Shown: positions 1-8,319, numbered from the stretch's first letter. The stretch: DNA of 64,000 nucleotides from Bacillus sp. FJAT-45350 (GCF_002335805.1 NZ_NISU01000001.1:1558079-1622078); one strand, 5' to 3'. Numbers and translations are program-made. The notes: generated from the sequence alone by a model not told the origin.

Positions 1-258
1 TACTAATGAAACAAAGTTCGTAACAGAATTCGGTGCTACTTCTGGATATAACTCGATAAGTATTTGATCATCGTTCTCCATTGTAATTGTCACAATAGGA
101 TTCGTTTCAGATGAAAAATCATTTGTACCAGCTACTTCTTCGTCTCCATCAGTTTCCACTACCTCATCTTCAGGACTCGTCCCACATCCAACTACAAGCA
201 TTGCTAAGATAATACTCATAACCATGATGAGTAATTGTTTTGACCATTTCATTTTCAT
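1..258 (-). CDS. Cyclophilin-type peptidyl-prolyl isomerase lipoprotein, 3' part missing
   Basis: The first 86 codons are visible and the gene runs off the left edge of the window. The protein starts with a basic, hydrophobic signal peptide ending in the lipobox LVVGC (Cys25), so it is expected to be a lipid-anchored extracytoplasmic protein. An acidic linker follows. Then comes the typical start of a cyclophilin domain, with ILIELYPEVAPNSVTNFV at about residues 66-83. Cyclophilins catalyse cis-trans isomerisation of prolyl bonds. The start ATG at 258 has GGAG six to nine bases upstream. The catalytic part of the domain is outside the window, so activity cannot be judged. Confidence 0.8.
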   Translation of the reverse strand, partial: MKMKWSKQLLIMVMSIILAMLVVGCGTSPEDEVVETDGDEEVAGTNDFSSETNPIVTITMENDDQILIELYPEVAPNSVTNFVSLV

Positions 259-299
259 ATTCAAATCTCCTTTGCAACATTTTCAAAGTTAATTATACG

Positions 300-1058
300 T
301 TATCTAATTTCTAAAACAATAGGACAATGATCGCTTCCATAGGTTTGAGAATGAATATCTGCACTCACTAAAGAATTTTCAAGTCTATTTGATACGATAA
401 AATAATCAATTCTCCACCCAATATTTCTAGCTCTAACATCTCTCATATAAGACCACCACGTATACATTTCTACTTTGTCTGGGTAAAAGTATCGGAATGT
501 ATCTGTGAAGCCTTCTTGTAGAAGAATAGTCATTTTTTCTCGCTCTTCCTCAGTAAAGCCTGAATTCCCTTTGTTGGATTTAGCGTTCTTTAAGTCAATT
601 TCAGTGTGAGCTACATTTAGGTCCCCACATAGAATGACTGGTTTCCGTTCATCTAACTCTTTTAAATAGCTGCGAAATTGGTCTTCCCATTGTAAACGAT
701 AATCTAGTCTTGCTAAATCTCGTTTGGAATTTGGAGTATAGATATTTACTAAGTAGAAATCATCAAATTCCAATGTAATAATTCTACCTTCAACTTGTGG
801 ATCTTCTACTCCGATACCAACGCCATACCAAGCAGAGATAGGCTTTTTTTTTGTGAAAATTGCTGTCCCAGAATAGCCTTTCTTCTCGGCATAATTCCAA
901 TATTGATGGTAGCCCTCTAACTCTAGGTTGATTTGACCTTCTTGTAACTTTGTTTCTTGAATACAAAAAATATCTGCACCGATTTCATGAAAATAATCTA
1001 GAAAGCCTTTTTTTACACACGCTCTAATACCATTCACATTCCAAGATATTAGTTTCAT
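300..1058 (-). CDS. exoA: Exodeoxyribonuclease III (AP endonuclease)
   Basis: 252 aa, the normal length for the Xth/ExoA family of the exonuclease-endonuclease-phosphatase fold. Family motifs are in order: SWNVNGIRA at the N-terminus, QETKL with the metal-binding Glu35, GDLNVAHTEIDL with Asp147 and Asn149, WWSYMRDVRARNIGWRIDY, and the C-terminal GSDHCP with Asp243-His244. It cleaves DNA at abasic sites and removes 3'-blocking groups in base excision repair in the cytoplasm. It sits just downstream of the small membrane protein gene at 1082, 25 bases apart on the same strand, so the two may share a transcript. Confidence 0.95.
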   Translation of the reverse strand: MKLISWNVNGIRACVKKGFLDYFHEIGADIFCIQETKLQEGQINLELEGYHQYWNYAEKKGYSGTAIFTKKKPISAWYGVGIGVEDPQVEGRIITLEFDDFYLVNIYTPNSKRDLARLDYRLQWEDQFRSYLKELDERKPVILCGDLNVAHTEIDLKNAKSNKGNSGFTEEEREKMTILLQEGFTDTFRYFYPDKVEMYTWWSYMRDVRARNIGWRIDYFIVSNRLENSLVSADIHSQTYGSDHCPIVLEIR

Positions 1059-1081
1059 AGATTTACATCCCCTGCCGTCAA

Positions 1082-1456
1082 CTATTGTTGTAATTCATCT
1101 AGAAGTGGATACTTATTTTTTAGTCTTAAAAGAAACAGCTCATTTCGGGAACGTTTCTCAATCACACTTAATGTAATAACGATATACACTGTAAATGTTG
1201 CTATCGTACTTACAATTGCGAGCAATGAACCATAATAACTAATAAGCATAGCCACTTGCCATGATACCATTATCCCTGTTGCGACCACAATGATAAAGCA
1301 TAGTGAAGCGTAGAGTGCATAGACCATTCCTTTTATACCTTCAAATCGCTCAAATAGATTTCTACCTCTTTTTAGAGGGAAATCAAGCATAAATAGTAAG
1401 TAAAATATAAGCAAGAAATATGAAAACATTCCCCAGCCTAATTCAGTTAACCCCAT
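1082..1456 (-). CDS. Small integral membrane protein of unknown function
   Basis: 124 aa with about three predicted membrane segments (roughly residues 8-25, 45-65 and 68-97) separated by a short basic loop (KRGRNLFERFEG) and ending in a charged cytoplasmic-looking tail. I do not recognise the family. A plausible ribosome binding site (GAAAGAG) precedes the ATG. It lies directly upstream of exoA on the same strand and downstream of the ppaC terminator, so it probably has its own promoter in the gap at 1457-1489. No catalytic motif is visible. Confidence 0.7.
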   Translation of the reverse strand: MGLTELGWGMFSYFLLIFYLLFMLDFPLKRGRNLFERFEGIKGMVYALYASLCFIIVVATGIMVSWQVAMLISYYGSLLAIVSTIATFTVYIVITLSVIEKRSRNELFLLRLKNKYPLLDELQQ

Positions 1457-1489
1457 TTGCTCTTTCCTCCATCCACCATAATCTGAAAA

Positions 1490-1514
1490 AGCACACCTTT
1501 TAAAATGGTGTGCT
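1490..1514 (-). terminator. Rho-independent terminator after ppaC
   Basis: Stem AGCACACC / GGTGTGCT with a short AT-rich loop. T-runs lie on both sides, so it can work in both directions; it lies 30 bases after the ppaC stop codon. Confidence 0.75.
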
Positions 1515-1545
1515 CATCTTTTTGCTTAATTATATCAGATGGATT

Positions 1546-2490
1546 TTAAACGTTAGATTCCATTTTGTTGAAAATGTCTGTTAACACTGGGATAATCTGT
1601 TTCTTACGAGATACTACACCTTTAAGAACAGCCGTGTTATTTTCTAATGAAACATTATAAGCTTTTTCAACTGCGCTTGCAGAATGTCCTAAAGCAATTC
1701 CTGTTGAATCACTTGTTAAGATGTCAGTTGCAACGAAAAGGAATAAATCTAATCCTTTTTCATCGATTACTTTTGTCATAGCTGCTTCTAGCTCTTCTTG
1801 ACGAGCAAGTACTTCATTAACATCAACTGTATTTACTTGTGCAACTTCAACTTTGCAGCCTCCCATTGGGAATTCTTTAGCATCTAAAGCGATAAGCTGA
1901 GCAGCTGTTTTATCTGAAAGGTCAGTTCCTGCTTTAAGCATATCCAAACCGTATGTTTCAGCCTCCACACCAGCGATTTCAGCTAATTCACGAGCAGCTG
2001 CAACGTCTTGGTCTGTACAAGTAGGTGATTTGAATAATAATGTATCAGAGATAATAGCAGATAGCATTAATCCAGCCATTTCTTTACGAATTTCGATACC
2101 ATTTTCTTTATGTATTTTATTTAAAATTGTTGCTGTACATCCAACAGGCTCAGCGCGGTAATATAACGGGTCGCTTGTTTCAAAGTTAGCGATACGGTGG
2201 TGGTCAATAACTTCTAGAACACGAACTTGATCTATATCGCCAGCACTTTGTTGCTTTTCGTTGTGATCGACTAAGATAACCTCTTGTGCTTCAGCTGCTA
2301 CTTTCTCAACTAAACGAGGAGTTTCGACTTTAAAATAATCTAATACATATTGAGTTTCACCGTTAATTTCACCTAAACGAATAGGTTCAGCGTCCATCCC
2401 CAATTTTGTTTTTAAATCTGCATATGCGATAGCAGAACAAATTGAATCTGAATCTGGATTTTTGTGACCTAATACAAATACTTTTGCCAT
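1546..2490 (-). CDS. ppaC: Manganese-dependent inorganic pyrophosphatase
   Basis: 314 aa from the ATG at 2490; the reading frame could start two codons earlier, but the AAGGAG ribosome binding site is better placed for MAKVFV. It is a family II (DHH/DHHA2) pyrophosphatase. [10 protein letters not shown] near the N-terminus supplies His9, Asp13 and Asp15, an Asp lies in VDHNE, the DHH motif is in DHHRIANF, and the C-terminal substrate-binding motif SRKKQ is in the DHHA2 domain. It hydrolyses the pyrophosphate released by biosynthetic reactions in the cytoplasm. It stands as a single gene with its own terminator. Confidence 0.95.
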   Translation of the reverse strand: MAKVFVLGHKNPDSDSICSAIAYADLKTKLGMDAEPIRLGEINGETQYVLDYFKVETPRLVEKVAAEAQEVILVDHNEKQQSAGDIDQVRVLEVIDHHRIANFETSDPLYYRAEPVGCTATILNKIHKENGIEIRKEMAGLMLSAIISDTLLFKSPTCTDQDVAAARELAEIAGVEAETYGLDMLKAGTDLSDKTAAQLIALDAKEFPMGGCKVEVAQVNTVDVNEVLARQEELEAAMTKVIDEKGLDLFLFVATDILTSDSTGIALGHSASAVEKAYNVSLENNTAVLKGVVSRKKQIIPVLTDIFNKMESNV

Positions 2491-2755
2491 GTTCATTCTC
2501 CTTTTTCAATAGGATTTAGTTTTTTATTAATTCATATCCACGCCTATTATAAAACAGTTTCTTTTTAATAGAAAGAAAAAATTACCTAATCTACTCAGAA
2601 AAACCGACTTTTCTTATCTGATATAAAATAACTTAATTGTATGTAAAAACTTCTGTATCAAGTGGAATCAACATCCTAGGATAAAATAACATAAAAAAAC
2701 TGAAGCTAATAACTGTTTAACAAGGTTTATAAAATTTGAAAAGGGGCGGTTTACT

Positions 2756-3007
2756 ATGTTTAGGAATCAAACAAGAACTGAGCAAATGATGGAAATGGTT
2801 GGACTTAACCGAAACAAGAACAAAAACAATAATGGGTTAATGCTTTCATTAGTAGGTCTTGGTATTGGCGCTGCGGCATATGGAATGATGAGGCGCAATA
2901 ATGATGAAAATGAACATAATGAAGTTCATCATAATAATGACATGATGCAAAACATGAGCGAGCCGATACAGCATGCTATTGAGGATTTTCGTGATCAGCT
3001 TAGATAA
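2756..3007 (+). CDS. Small glycine-zipper protein of unknown function
   Basis: 83 aa. A basic, asparagine-rich start (NRNKNKNNNG) is followed by a single hydrophobic stretch with a glycine-zipper look (LVGLGIGAAAYGM, about residues 32-45) and a His/Asn/Asp-rich polar tail. It may be a small membrane-associated protein. I do not recognise a named family. The ATG is preceded by AAAGGGGCGG, a reasonable ribosome binding site, and a clear terminator follows at 3022. The preceding 250 bases (2497-2755) hold no other gene and must contain its promoter. Confidence 0.65.
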   Translation: MFRNQTRTEQMMEMVGLNRNKNKNNNGLMLSLVGLGIGAAAYGMMRRNNDENEHNEVHHNNDMMQNMSEPIQHAIEDFRDQLR

Positions 3008-3021
3008 TAAAGTTATCTGGA

Positions 3022-3048
3022 AGTCAACGCTCTGCGTTGACTTTTTTT
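3022..3048 (+). terminator. Rho-independent terminator
   Basis: Stem AGTCAACGC / GCGTTGACT with a 3-base loop, followed by seven T. It ends the small gene at 2756. Confidence 0.85.
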
Positions 3049-3067
3049 ATTCTTTAGTGGTTTATTC

Positions 3068-3364
3068 TTATCGAAATCTGTTTAATTGTTGTAACATATT
3101 TTCTTCTTTGAGAATTTTCACTTGTCTTTCTCCTAATAAATCGAAATGAGGATAATCTTTTCGGTGATGAATTCGGTGACTTGGAATATTATATTTTTCT
3201 CCCCACTTACTAAGTTTTTCTATATTTGAACAACCAACTTTTGTTACTGTTGTAATATTAGGATAACGTTCATCAATCCAGTAGTGAGTAATGAATGCAA
3301 TTTCTCCATTCTTAACACGCAATTTCCAATCTAATAGCTCTTTCCTTTTTATACCGAATGCCAT
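3068..3364 (-). CDS. YneQ-like conserved protein
   Basis: 98 aa starting at the ATG at 3364, which has AAGGGTGA six bases upstream. The sequence resembles, from memory, the short uncharacterised Bacillus YneQ proteins: MAFGIKRKEL at the start, then EIAFITHYWIDERYPNITTV, KVGC and RKDYPHFDLLGERQ. There is no signal peptide and no membrane segment, so it is likely cytoplasmic. The function is unknown. The family match is a recollection and could not be tested here. Confidence 0.6.
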   Translation of the reverse strand: MAFGIKRKELLDWKLRVKNGEIAFITHYWIDERYPNITTVTKVGCSNIEKLSKWGEKYNIPSHRIHHRKDYPHFDLLGERQVKILKEENMLQQLNRFR

Positions 3365-3400
3365 AGGCAATCACCCTTTTTGCTTAATTTACATAAAAAA

Positions 3401-3571
3401 GAACAAGAACCGCAAAGCGGTCTTTTGTTTAAAGCAATGTTCGGAGCCACTACCTGTTTTAAAGTATAGTGACAAGTGGATTTTGTGACGCTATGCGCGT
3501 AGTGTGCGAAGCCATTGTCCTTCTTTGAATAAGCTCTCATTTATTCACAGCTTAAGTATTTTTTAATTACC
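3401..3571 (+). repeat. Dispersed intergenic palindromic repeat, long form (family 1)
   Basis: About 170 bases that reappear almost entire at 43313-43480 and shortened at 40445-40520. Order: a small AACCGCAAAGCGGT-type hairpin, GCAATG..CGGAGCCACTAC, a loop, GTAGTGTGCGAAGCCATT, and a conserved tail containing TTAAGTATTTTTTAATT. The outer blocks GCAATG/CATTG and CACTAC/GTAGTG can pair, leaving the repeated CGAAGC core as an internal loop. No coding potential is supported. Confidence 0.75.
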
Positions 3572-3585
3572 TTGAAGCCATAAAA

Positions 3586-3622
3586 AAGAAGGAACGGTCA
3601 TCTCATGTGACCATTCCTTCTA
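3586..3622 (-). terminator. Strong minus-strand terminator without an obvious gene
   Basis: Stem AGAAGGAA..GGTCA / TGACC.TTCCTTCT with a T-run on the minus strand. It implies a minus-strand transcript coming from 3624-3800, where only very short reading frames exist. Confidence 0.6.
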
Positions 3623-3800
3623 ACCCATTCACCTGCTATAAGCATTTTCTACAACTGGGGTCGTAGCGATTTATATCTTGCAGAAACACCTCATTTCAGT
3701 AAAGCTTAAGAGTAGCTTAAACTGTCTTGAAATTCGTTGTACATCGCAATCACCTCATTATAAGGTCAAATCGTACTACCAATTGTACAATGAAAAACTT
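3623..3800 (-). other. Possible short transcript or very small ORF
   Basis: This stretch, inside the 485-base gap 3541-4025, lies between a promoter-like TATAAT on the minus strand (3757-3762) and the terminator at 3586-3622. A 12-codon frame (3706-3744, starting MYNEFQ) has a good GAGGTGA ribosome binding site, but the TATAAT is too close to it to be its promoter. A second 17-codon frame starting with GTG follows. Neither is recognised. It may be an RNA gene, a leader peptide or decayed sequence. Confidence 0.25.
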
Positions 3801-3913
3801 TATTAAGGTGTATGGGGTGAGGTGACAGTAACTGTCTCCCTCGATAATTATGATGGCCATTTTAGTAAGTATCTATTCATCTTTTTTTAAAAAGTAGATA
3901 AAATTTTTTACGA

Positions 3914-4021
3914 AGGCGCTGAAAAAGTCCAAACTAGACGATTCGAGAAGCGTAATGGCTCCGCACGTTGCACGCATTACTTTAAGGCCACTAAGTGAAA
4001 GTCACACTTTTTCAGCAGACT
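3914..4021 (-). repeat. Dispersed intergenic palindromic repeat (family 2)
   Basis: Read on the minus strand it begins with CTGAAAAAGTGTGA, continues with the TTCACTT half-stem and GTAATG, then CAACGTGCGGAGCCATTAC, and closes with ACTTTTTCAG. The same series of blocks occurs at 36742, 41047 and 46334. It ends at the thioesterase stop codon, so it probably also works as that gene's terminator. Confidence 0.65.
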
Positions 4022-4025
4022 TTTT

Positions 4026-4538
4026 TTACTCCCACGGTTTTTCAAGTGTTAAAAATTCAGCTAATTCTTTACTTTTCTTTTTACGGGCTTTTCGGACCTC
4101 GGCACGGTCTTTTCCGGTTTCATGGAGCTTCTTCTCTTCTTCTGTTTCAGGAATGACGCTTGCAACTTTGCAGAGTGTTCCTTGTGGACATAAAGAGACA
4201 AAGGTTAAAAAGGCAGTTGCTGCAATTCTTCTTTCTCCTGTGTTGAAATTTTCCGCAATTGCTTTTACAAAAATCTCCATAGAAGTATTCCCTGTCCACG
4301 TTACAAAAGCTTCTAAACAAACAGAATCAGACTGTCTTATTGGATGAAGAAAGTCGACAGAGTCAGTAGAAGCTGTCACCACTTCTGTTCGACAATGCCT
4401 CCTAGCAGCAATAGAAGCTACTTCATCCATATTACGCATTAATATGCCACCAAACAAATTCGAATGGTTATTTGTATCATTTGGTAAGACTAAATGTGTT
4501 TGAATTACACGTGATTCTCTTATATATTTTTCTTTCAT
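4026..4538 (-). CDS. Acyl-CoA thioesterase, YkhA-like hot-dog protein
   Basis: 170 aa. A single hot-dog domain spans about residues 10-130, with the family pattern LPNDTNNHSNLFGGILMRNMDE, in which the Asn/His/Asp residues surround the active site, and VDFLHPIRQSD. This is the YkhA/BACH class that hydrolyses acyl-CoA esters in the cytoplasm. A charged C-terminal tail (residues 132-165) follows, as in Bacillus YkhA. The gene stands alone; a 15-bp palindrome lies 28 bases upstream of the ATG and could be an operator. Confidence 0.85.
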   Translation of the reverse strand: MKEKYIRESRVIQTHLVLPNDTNNHSNLFGGILMRNMDEVASIAARRHCRTEVVTASTDSVDFLHPIRQSDSVCLEAFVTWTGNTSMEIFVKAIAENFNTGERRIAATAFLTFVSLCPQGTLCKVASVIPETEEEKKLHETGKDRAEVRKARKKKSKELAEFLTLEKPWE

Positions 4539-4565
4539 AGTAAAGGATCGGTCCCTTCTTTTATA

Positions 4566-4580
4566 TTGAAATTATTTCAA
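4566..4580 (-). promoter_or_regulatory. Candidate operator upstream of the thioesterase
   Basis: TTGAAATTATTTCAA, perfect 7-base arms around one base, in the 5' region of the thioesterase gene. The binding protein is unknown; chance palindromes are not rare in AT-rich DNA. Confidence 0.3.
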
Positions 4581-4728
4581 ATCATACACTTTCTTAGGTT
4601 AACAAGCAACTGAATAGAACTGGAGAAAAAAGCAAGCTATATATAGGTTAATCAAAATATTCTTAAAAAAATTACAAAGGGATTATTGAAAAACATAGTA
4701 AGCTTGAACCTAAGTTAGTATATCGGGG

Positions 4729-4927
4729 TTTTACAACATTTAAGTAAACTTATTCAATTAAAAGTGAAGCTTATCGAAAAAAATCATGAAGAAGCTACAA
4801 ATTTATGTCATACAGTTTCAAAATCTCGCTTGAGATGCAAGTTGTACTTGAAGCATATGAAACAAAATCACTTTCCTCAATAGAAATAAATGAATTACTA
4901 AGACATACAGACATTGATAAATTATAA
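4729..4927 (+). pseudogene. Decayed short gene, possibly Spo0E-like
   Basis: Two adjacent open frames read as one short helical protein if one base is shifted near 4822. The first is SKLIQLKVKLIEKNHEEA.. and the second continues ISLEMQVVLEAYE..NELLRHTDIDKL before a stop at 4927. The length (about 60 codons) and the helix-then-EMQVVLEAYE layout recall the Spo0E family of aspartyl-phosphate phosphatases (SQELD..IN.Y), but the key residues are not conserved. No start codon is visible in the first frame. The rest of the gap (4581-4728) shows nothing. A strong terminator follows directly, which supports a former gene. Confidence 0.3.
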
Positions 4928-4930
4928 AAA

Positions 4931-4969
4931 AAGAAGGCAGTGCTCGCTTAAGCACTGCCTTCTTTTTTT
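4931..4969. terminator. Bidirectional terminator
   Basis: AAGAAGGCAGTGCT / AGCACTGCCTTCTT stem flanked by A- and T-runs on both sides; it serves fabH on the minus strand and the decayed gene on the plus strand. Confidence 0.85.
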
Positions 4970-5023
4970 GATTACTTAAACTATAGAATACCTGAATATG
5001 GATAAGGTTTACGGGTTTTGTTC

Positions 5024-5962
5024 TTACTTACCCCAACGTAATACAGTTGAACCCCATGTTAATCCGCCACCAAACCCGACTAAAACGATAATGTCACTAT
5101 CTTTTATCTTATCATTTTCTACTTCTTCATATAAGGATAAAGGAATAGAGGCAGCTGATGTGTTGCCATATTTATCAACAGTCACAGAAACCTTGTCCTC
5201 AGATAAGCCTAGTCGTTCTCGAGCTGATTCAATAATGCGTACGTTTGCTTGATGTGGTATTAAAAAATCGATATCATTATTCGTTAATCCTGCTTTGATT
5301 AATGCGTTATTTGCTGATTCGCCTAATGTACGTACAGCAAACTTAAATACCTCTCTACCATTCATCCCTAACACGTTATCAATATAGAGATGTTTTCCAC
5401 CAGAACCGTCAGAACCTAGTTCATACCCTAGAATTCCATTCCCTTCAGATACTGGTCCTAGCAATACCGTACCTGCTCCATCTCCGAAAAGTACGCACGT
5501 ATTACGATCAGTCCAATCAAGAACAGTTGAGAACTTTTCTGCACCGATAACTAAAGCATATTGATGATTTCCAGATTGGATAAATTGTTGAGCAGTTACA
5601 AGGGCATAAATAAACCCTGTACAGGCTGCACTCATATCAAACGCAAATGCATTACTTGCTCCTAATCGCTCTTGTACCATACAGGCAACAGATGGAAACG
5701 GATAATCAGGAGTTGCTGTTGCGACTACAATTAAATCAATCATGTCAGGTTCAATATTAGCATTTTCTATGGCTTCTAATGCTGAATAATATGCCATGTC
5801 AGCAGTTTTCATATCATCAGGTGCAATTCTTCGTTCTTTAATTCCAGTTCTAGACTGTATCCAGTCATCGGATGTATTTAATGTTTTTTCCAGGTCTTTA
5901 TTGGTAACGATGTTTTCAGGAACATACTTACCTACACTAATTATTCCTACATTTTTATTCAT
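5024..5962 (-). CDS. fabH: 3-oxoacyl-ACP synthase III (KAS III)
   Basis: 312 aa, full length. It catalyses the first condensation of fatty acid synthesis, joining an acyl-CoA primer (branched primers in Bacillus) to malonyl-ACP. The catalytic triad is visible: Cys114 in SAACTGF, His237 in IPHQAN and Asn267 in YGNTSA. The glycine-rich end [10 protein letters not shown] is also present. It stands alone, as the second paralogue (fabHB) does in B. subtilis, rather than next to fabF. A FapR-like operator lies 27 bases before the start codon, which fits repression by FapR relieved by malonyl-CoA. Confidence 0.93.
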   Translation of the reverse strand: MNKNVGIISVGKYVPENIVTNKDLEKTLNTSDDWIQSRTGIKERRIAPDDMKTADMAYYSALEAIENANIEPDMIDLIVVATATPDYPFPSVACMVQERLGASNAFAFDMSAACTGFIYALVTAQQFIQSGNHQYALVIGAEKFSTVLDWTDRNTCVLFGDGAGTVLLGPVSEGNGILGYELGSDGSGGKHLYIDNVLGMNGREVFKFAVRTLGESANNALIKAGLTNNDIDFLIPHQANVRIIESARERLGLSEDKVSVTVDKYGNTSAASIPLSLYEEVENDKIKDSDIIVLVGFGGGLTWGSTVLRWGK

Positions 5963-5988
5963 TTAAAAACTCCCTGTAGTTGTTGTTA

Positions 5989-6005
5989 CTAGTACCAAGT
6001 GCTAA
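5989..6005 (-). promoter_or_regulatory. FapR-type operator in front of fabH
   Basis: On the minus strand TTAGCACTTGGTACTAG, which agrees with the published Bacillus FapR box (TTAGTACCTGGTACTAA, recalled) at 14 of 17 positions. It lies 27 bases upstream of the fabH start codon, where a repressor would act. Confidence 0.65.
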
Positions 6006-6145
6006 TAAATCTTTTCTCATTTACCTAGTATACAATAATACAGGCATTCTGAAAAAATATTTGTGAAAAAAAAGAAAAAAATATTGAAATCTTTGTGAAT
6101 CTCGTAGCACTCAGTTAAAATGAAAGTGTAAAGGAGGTTTTTTTA

Positions 6146-6529
6146 GTGAGTGAAAAATTTGAGGTTGGACAAATAGTAACTGGAATTTATAAAACTGGTA
6201 AATACATTGGGGAAATTACAATGGAAAGACCAGAGCAATATGTAATGAAGGTGTTAGCGGTTCTTAAGCATCCCGAGCAAGGCGATTTACATAACCCTAA
6301 ACAAGGTAACGCAGAGATGTTTCATGAACGTCGAGCATTGGCTTATACCGAACATGTTAATGTACCAAAAACTCATATTAAACGTTATGAAGAGGATGTT
6401 CCTACCTATAAAGACTCATTACGGGTGGCATTAGAAGAAAAATATAAGTCACTTGAAAATGATGATAGTCAGTTTGCGAAAAGATCATTAGAATTACTTA
6501 GGGGTCTAGAGGCTGATTATTTCAAATAG
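6146..6529 (+). CDS. kapB: Kinase-associated protein B (KapB)
   Basis: 127 aa from a GTG start with AAGGAGGT eight bases upstream. The sequence matches the KapB family: EVGQIVTGIYKTGKYIGEI at the N-terminus (an SH3-like barrel), then VLAVLKHPEQGDLHNPKQG and FHERRALAYTEH. The C-terminal third is helical (YKDSLRVALEEKYKSLE). In B. subtilis KapB is needed for sporulation histidine kinase KinB to feed the phosphorelay. There is no lipobox here, so the old name 'lipoprotein' may not apply. A BCCT transporter remnant follows. Confidence 0.85.
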   Translation: MSEKFEVGQIVTGIYKTGKYIGEITMERPEQYVMKVLAVLKHPEQGDLHNPKQGNAEMFHERRALAYTEHVNVPKTHIKRYEEDVPTYKDSLRVALEEKYKSLENDDSQFAKRSLELLRGLEADYFK

Positions 6530-6569
6530 TTCGGTATTCTAAAAATAATCAATTGTCTACTTTTTCACA

Positions 6570-6798
6570 AAATTCAATCCATCAAGTAGATTACGCGTAT
6601 TTTGGGCTGTAGTTATGGGTGCTGTTGCTTTTGTTCTATTGGATATTGGTGAAGGAAGTCTTGGGGCATTACAGTCATTTATGGTTGTTACAGCTGTACC
6701 TGTTTCCTTTATCCTATTACCTCTATTATGGCTTTGCACCAAAAGTTGCTAGGCTCTTGGCAGATGAACAAGGAATTACTACAAAACATCATAAATAA
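6570..6798 (+). pseudogene. C-terminal remnant of a BCCT (betaine/choline) transporter
   Basis: The frame from 6570 reads NPSSRLRVFWAVVMGAVA.., then LGALQSFMVVTAVPVSFILL up to a TAG at about 6752. This is the last membrane-segment pair of BCCT-family osmolyte transporters. One frame over, the text continues YYGFAPKVARLLADEQGI to a stop at 6798, as expected of the cytoplasmic tail. So about 75 codons of the 3' end survive with at least one frameshift and no start codon; the other roughly 430 codons are gone. A terminator still follows. Confidence 0.6.
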
Positions 6799-6848
6799 AA
6801 GCAGTTTCCAATGAGGTAATTTGCCTACTTGGAAACTGCTTTTATTTT
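6798..6848. terminator. Bidirectional terminator
   Basis: Stem AAAGCAGTTTCC / GGAAACTGCTTT followed by TATTTTT. It ends the BCCT remnant; read the other way it lies 44 bases beyond the ferritin stop codon. Confidence 0.75.
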
Positions 6849-6891
6849 TGGTCTTTATAGGCTTAGTGAAATTGCTTTGATTAGAAGTATG

Positions 6892-7398
6892 TTACTCGCT
6901 TACTGGCGTAAATGATCTTTTAGCAAATTCATCATCAAGCATAAATAAAGCATTATTATCATCCTTAATACGCTTAAGCTTTTCGATAATACTATCGAAC
7001 ATTGCTTCCTCTTCTACTTGCTCGTCCAAGAAGTATTTCAGAAATTGAATCGTAGCATGCTCTCTTTCATCCATTGCAATATCTGAAAGATGGTAGATCT
7101 TTTTTGTTACCATCTTTTCATGGTCGTAACCATGATTATATACATCAAGGATTGAAGTGAACTCATTTTTCGGTGTCTCATATCCTGTAATTGTTGCACC
7201 TTTTCCACGGTCATTAATGTACGTATAAAATTTCATTGCGTGAAAGCGCTCTTCTTCAGCTTGAACTAAGAAAAAGTTTGCAAATCCATCTAAGCTCTGA
7301 TTAGAGCACCAAGCAGCCATCGCCATATAAGTGTGGGCTGACTCAAATTCAAAATTCATTTGTTCATTAAGAGCATTTAATAGCTTTTCACTCATCAT
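6892..7398 (-). CDS. Ferritin, non-heme iron storage protein
   Basis: 168 aa when started at the ATG-ATG pair at 7398/7395, which is placed correctly behind AGGAGG; a longer in-frame start at 7440 has no ribosome binding site. The four-helix ferritin fold is clear, with ferroxidase ligands in NFEFESAHTYMAMAAW (Glu), EEERFHAMKFYTYI (Glu-x-x-His) and DEREHATIQFLKYFLDEQ. Bacterial ferritins (FtnA) oxidise Fe(II) and store the ferric mineral in a 24-mer. No clear Fur or PerR box was found upstream, although the upstream sequence is AT-rich. Confidence 0.9.
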   Translation of the reverse strand: MMSEKLLNALNEQMNFEFESAHTYMAMAAWCSNQSLDGFANFFLVQAEEERFHAMKFYTYINDRGKGATITGYETPKNEFTSILDVYNHGYDHEKMVTKKIYHLSDIAMDEREHATIQFLKYFLDEQVEEEAMFDSIIEKLKRIKDDNNALFMLDDEFAKRSFTPVSE

Positions 7399-7572
7399 AA
7401 TTGAACATCCTCCTAGGTAGTAGTCCTTATTAGTATTCAACTGGACTAAATTAGTACTATTCCATTATAGCAGTAATATTTACCATTGTCTGAAAAAGTA
7501 TCTTGGTAATTTTGTTTTTTAAGAGTTTATTAACAATTCTGCTTTATCCTTCTTGTATGTTCGATAAAGAAA

Positions 7573-7599
7573 ATCACTTCCAATCGATTAGGAAGTGAT
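7573..7599 (-). terminator. Terminator overlapping the stop of the 7588 gene
   Basis: Stem ATCACTTCC / GGAAGTGAT followed on the minus strand by TTTTCTTT; the stem includes the last codons of the gene. Confidence 0.65.
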
Positions 7600-8319
7600 G
7601 TCAATAATTGATACCGTCCCAGAAGTTTCTTGTGCGATGTATTCAAGAATTTCTTCTGCGTTGTCATATGTTACATTTTCTTCTTCGAATAAGAAAAGAT
7701 TATTTGTCGCGTAATCATATGTTTCATTGTTACGGATAGGCGTGTCCTCAAAATATTGAAAATCTTCTCCATAATCATGCTTTGTAAGGATTGGATTTAA
7801 ATATCCATAGGAATGTAATAGTTCTACGGCTTTCAATCTCTTACACGCATATGGAAATGTAAACCTAGCCATCATCAATTTTTCTTCTTTATCATCCTCA
7901 ATTAATACATTAAAATCATGGTTTGGTTTTAAGTCTTTAGCAGTATAAGACAATTTATTTTGGAAATTTTTTACATCCTTTAAACCGACCATATGTAGTA
8001 TTTCTAATGTTTCAATTTTTTTAGGATCTGCATATAACCAAATCTCATTATAAAAATCGTCTCGTAGAACAAATGTGTAAACTTGAATGTTCTTAATTTG
8101 TTGTCCTAACGATGTTTTTCTAGCAGTTGAAGTATAGTCTTTCCTGTTGTAAAATACAGAACGTCTTGTTGGGTAACTATTTTGCAAAACTTCTACATAA
8201 GGTGCTGTTTTTTGATGGAAAATTTCAATTTCACGAATGTCCGAAATAAACGGTAAAATACTACGGACATAGAGTACGGTTTGTTTATGATCTCGACTAA
8301 AATAGGCAAATCGATTCAT
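7588..8319 (-). CDS. Conserved-looking cytoplasmic protein of unknown function
   Basis: 243 aa from the ATG at 8319 (GGGGAG seven bases upstream; a GTG two codons earlier is less well spaced). No signal peptide, membrane segment or recognised motif is visible. The composition is rich in Tyr, Phe and acidic residues, with alternating beta-strand-like text such as IQVYTFVLRDDFYNEIWLYA. I do not recognise the family. The gene is followed by its own terminator, and the gene at 8401 lies 81 bases upstream on the same strand, so co-transcription from there is possible. Confidence 0.6.
   Translation of the reverse strand: MNRFAYFSRDHKQTVLYVRSILPFISDIREIEIFHQKTAPYVEVLQNSYPTRRSVFYNRKDYTSTARKTSLGQQIKNIQVYTFVLRDDFYNEIWLYADPKKIETLEILHMVGLKDVKNFQNKLSYTAKDLKPNHDFNVLIEDDKEEKLMMARFTFPYACKRLKAVELLHSYGYLNPILTKHDYGEDFQYFEDTPIRNNETYDYATNNLFLFEEENVTYDNAEEILEYIAQETSGTVSIIDITS

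Noticed and set aside
3955-4347. Plus-strand frame of 130 codons opposite the thioesterase
   Set aside because: It starts inside a palindromic repeat and runs antisense to a gene with clear family motifs.
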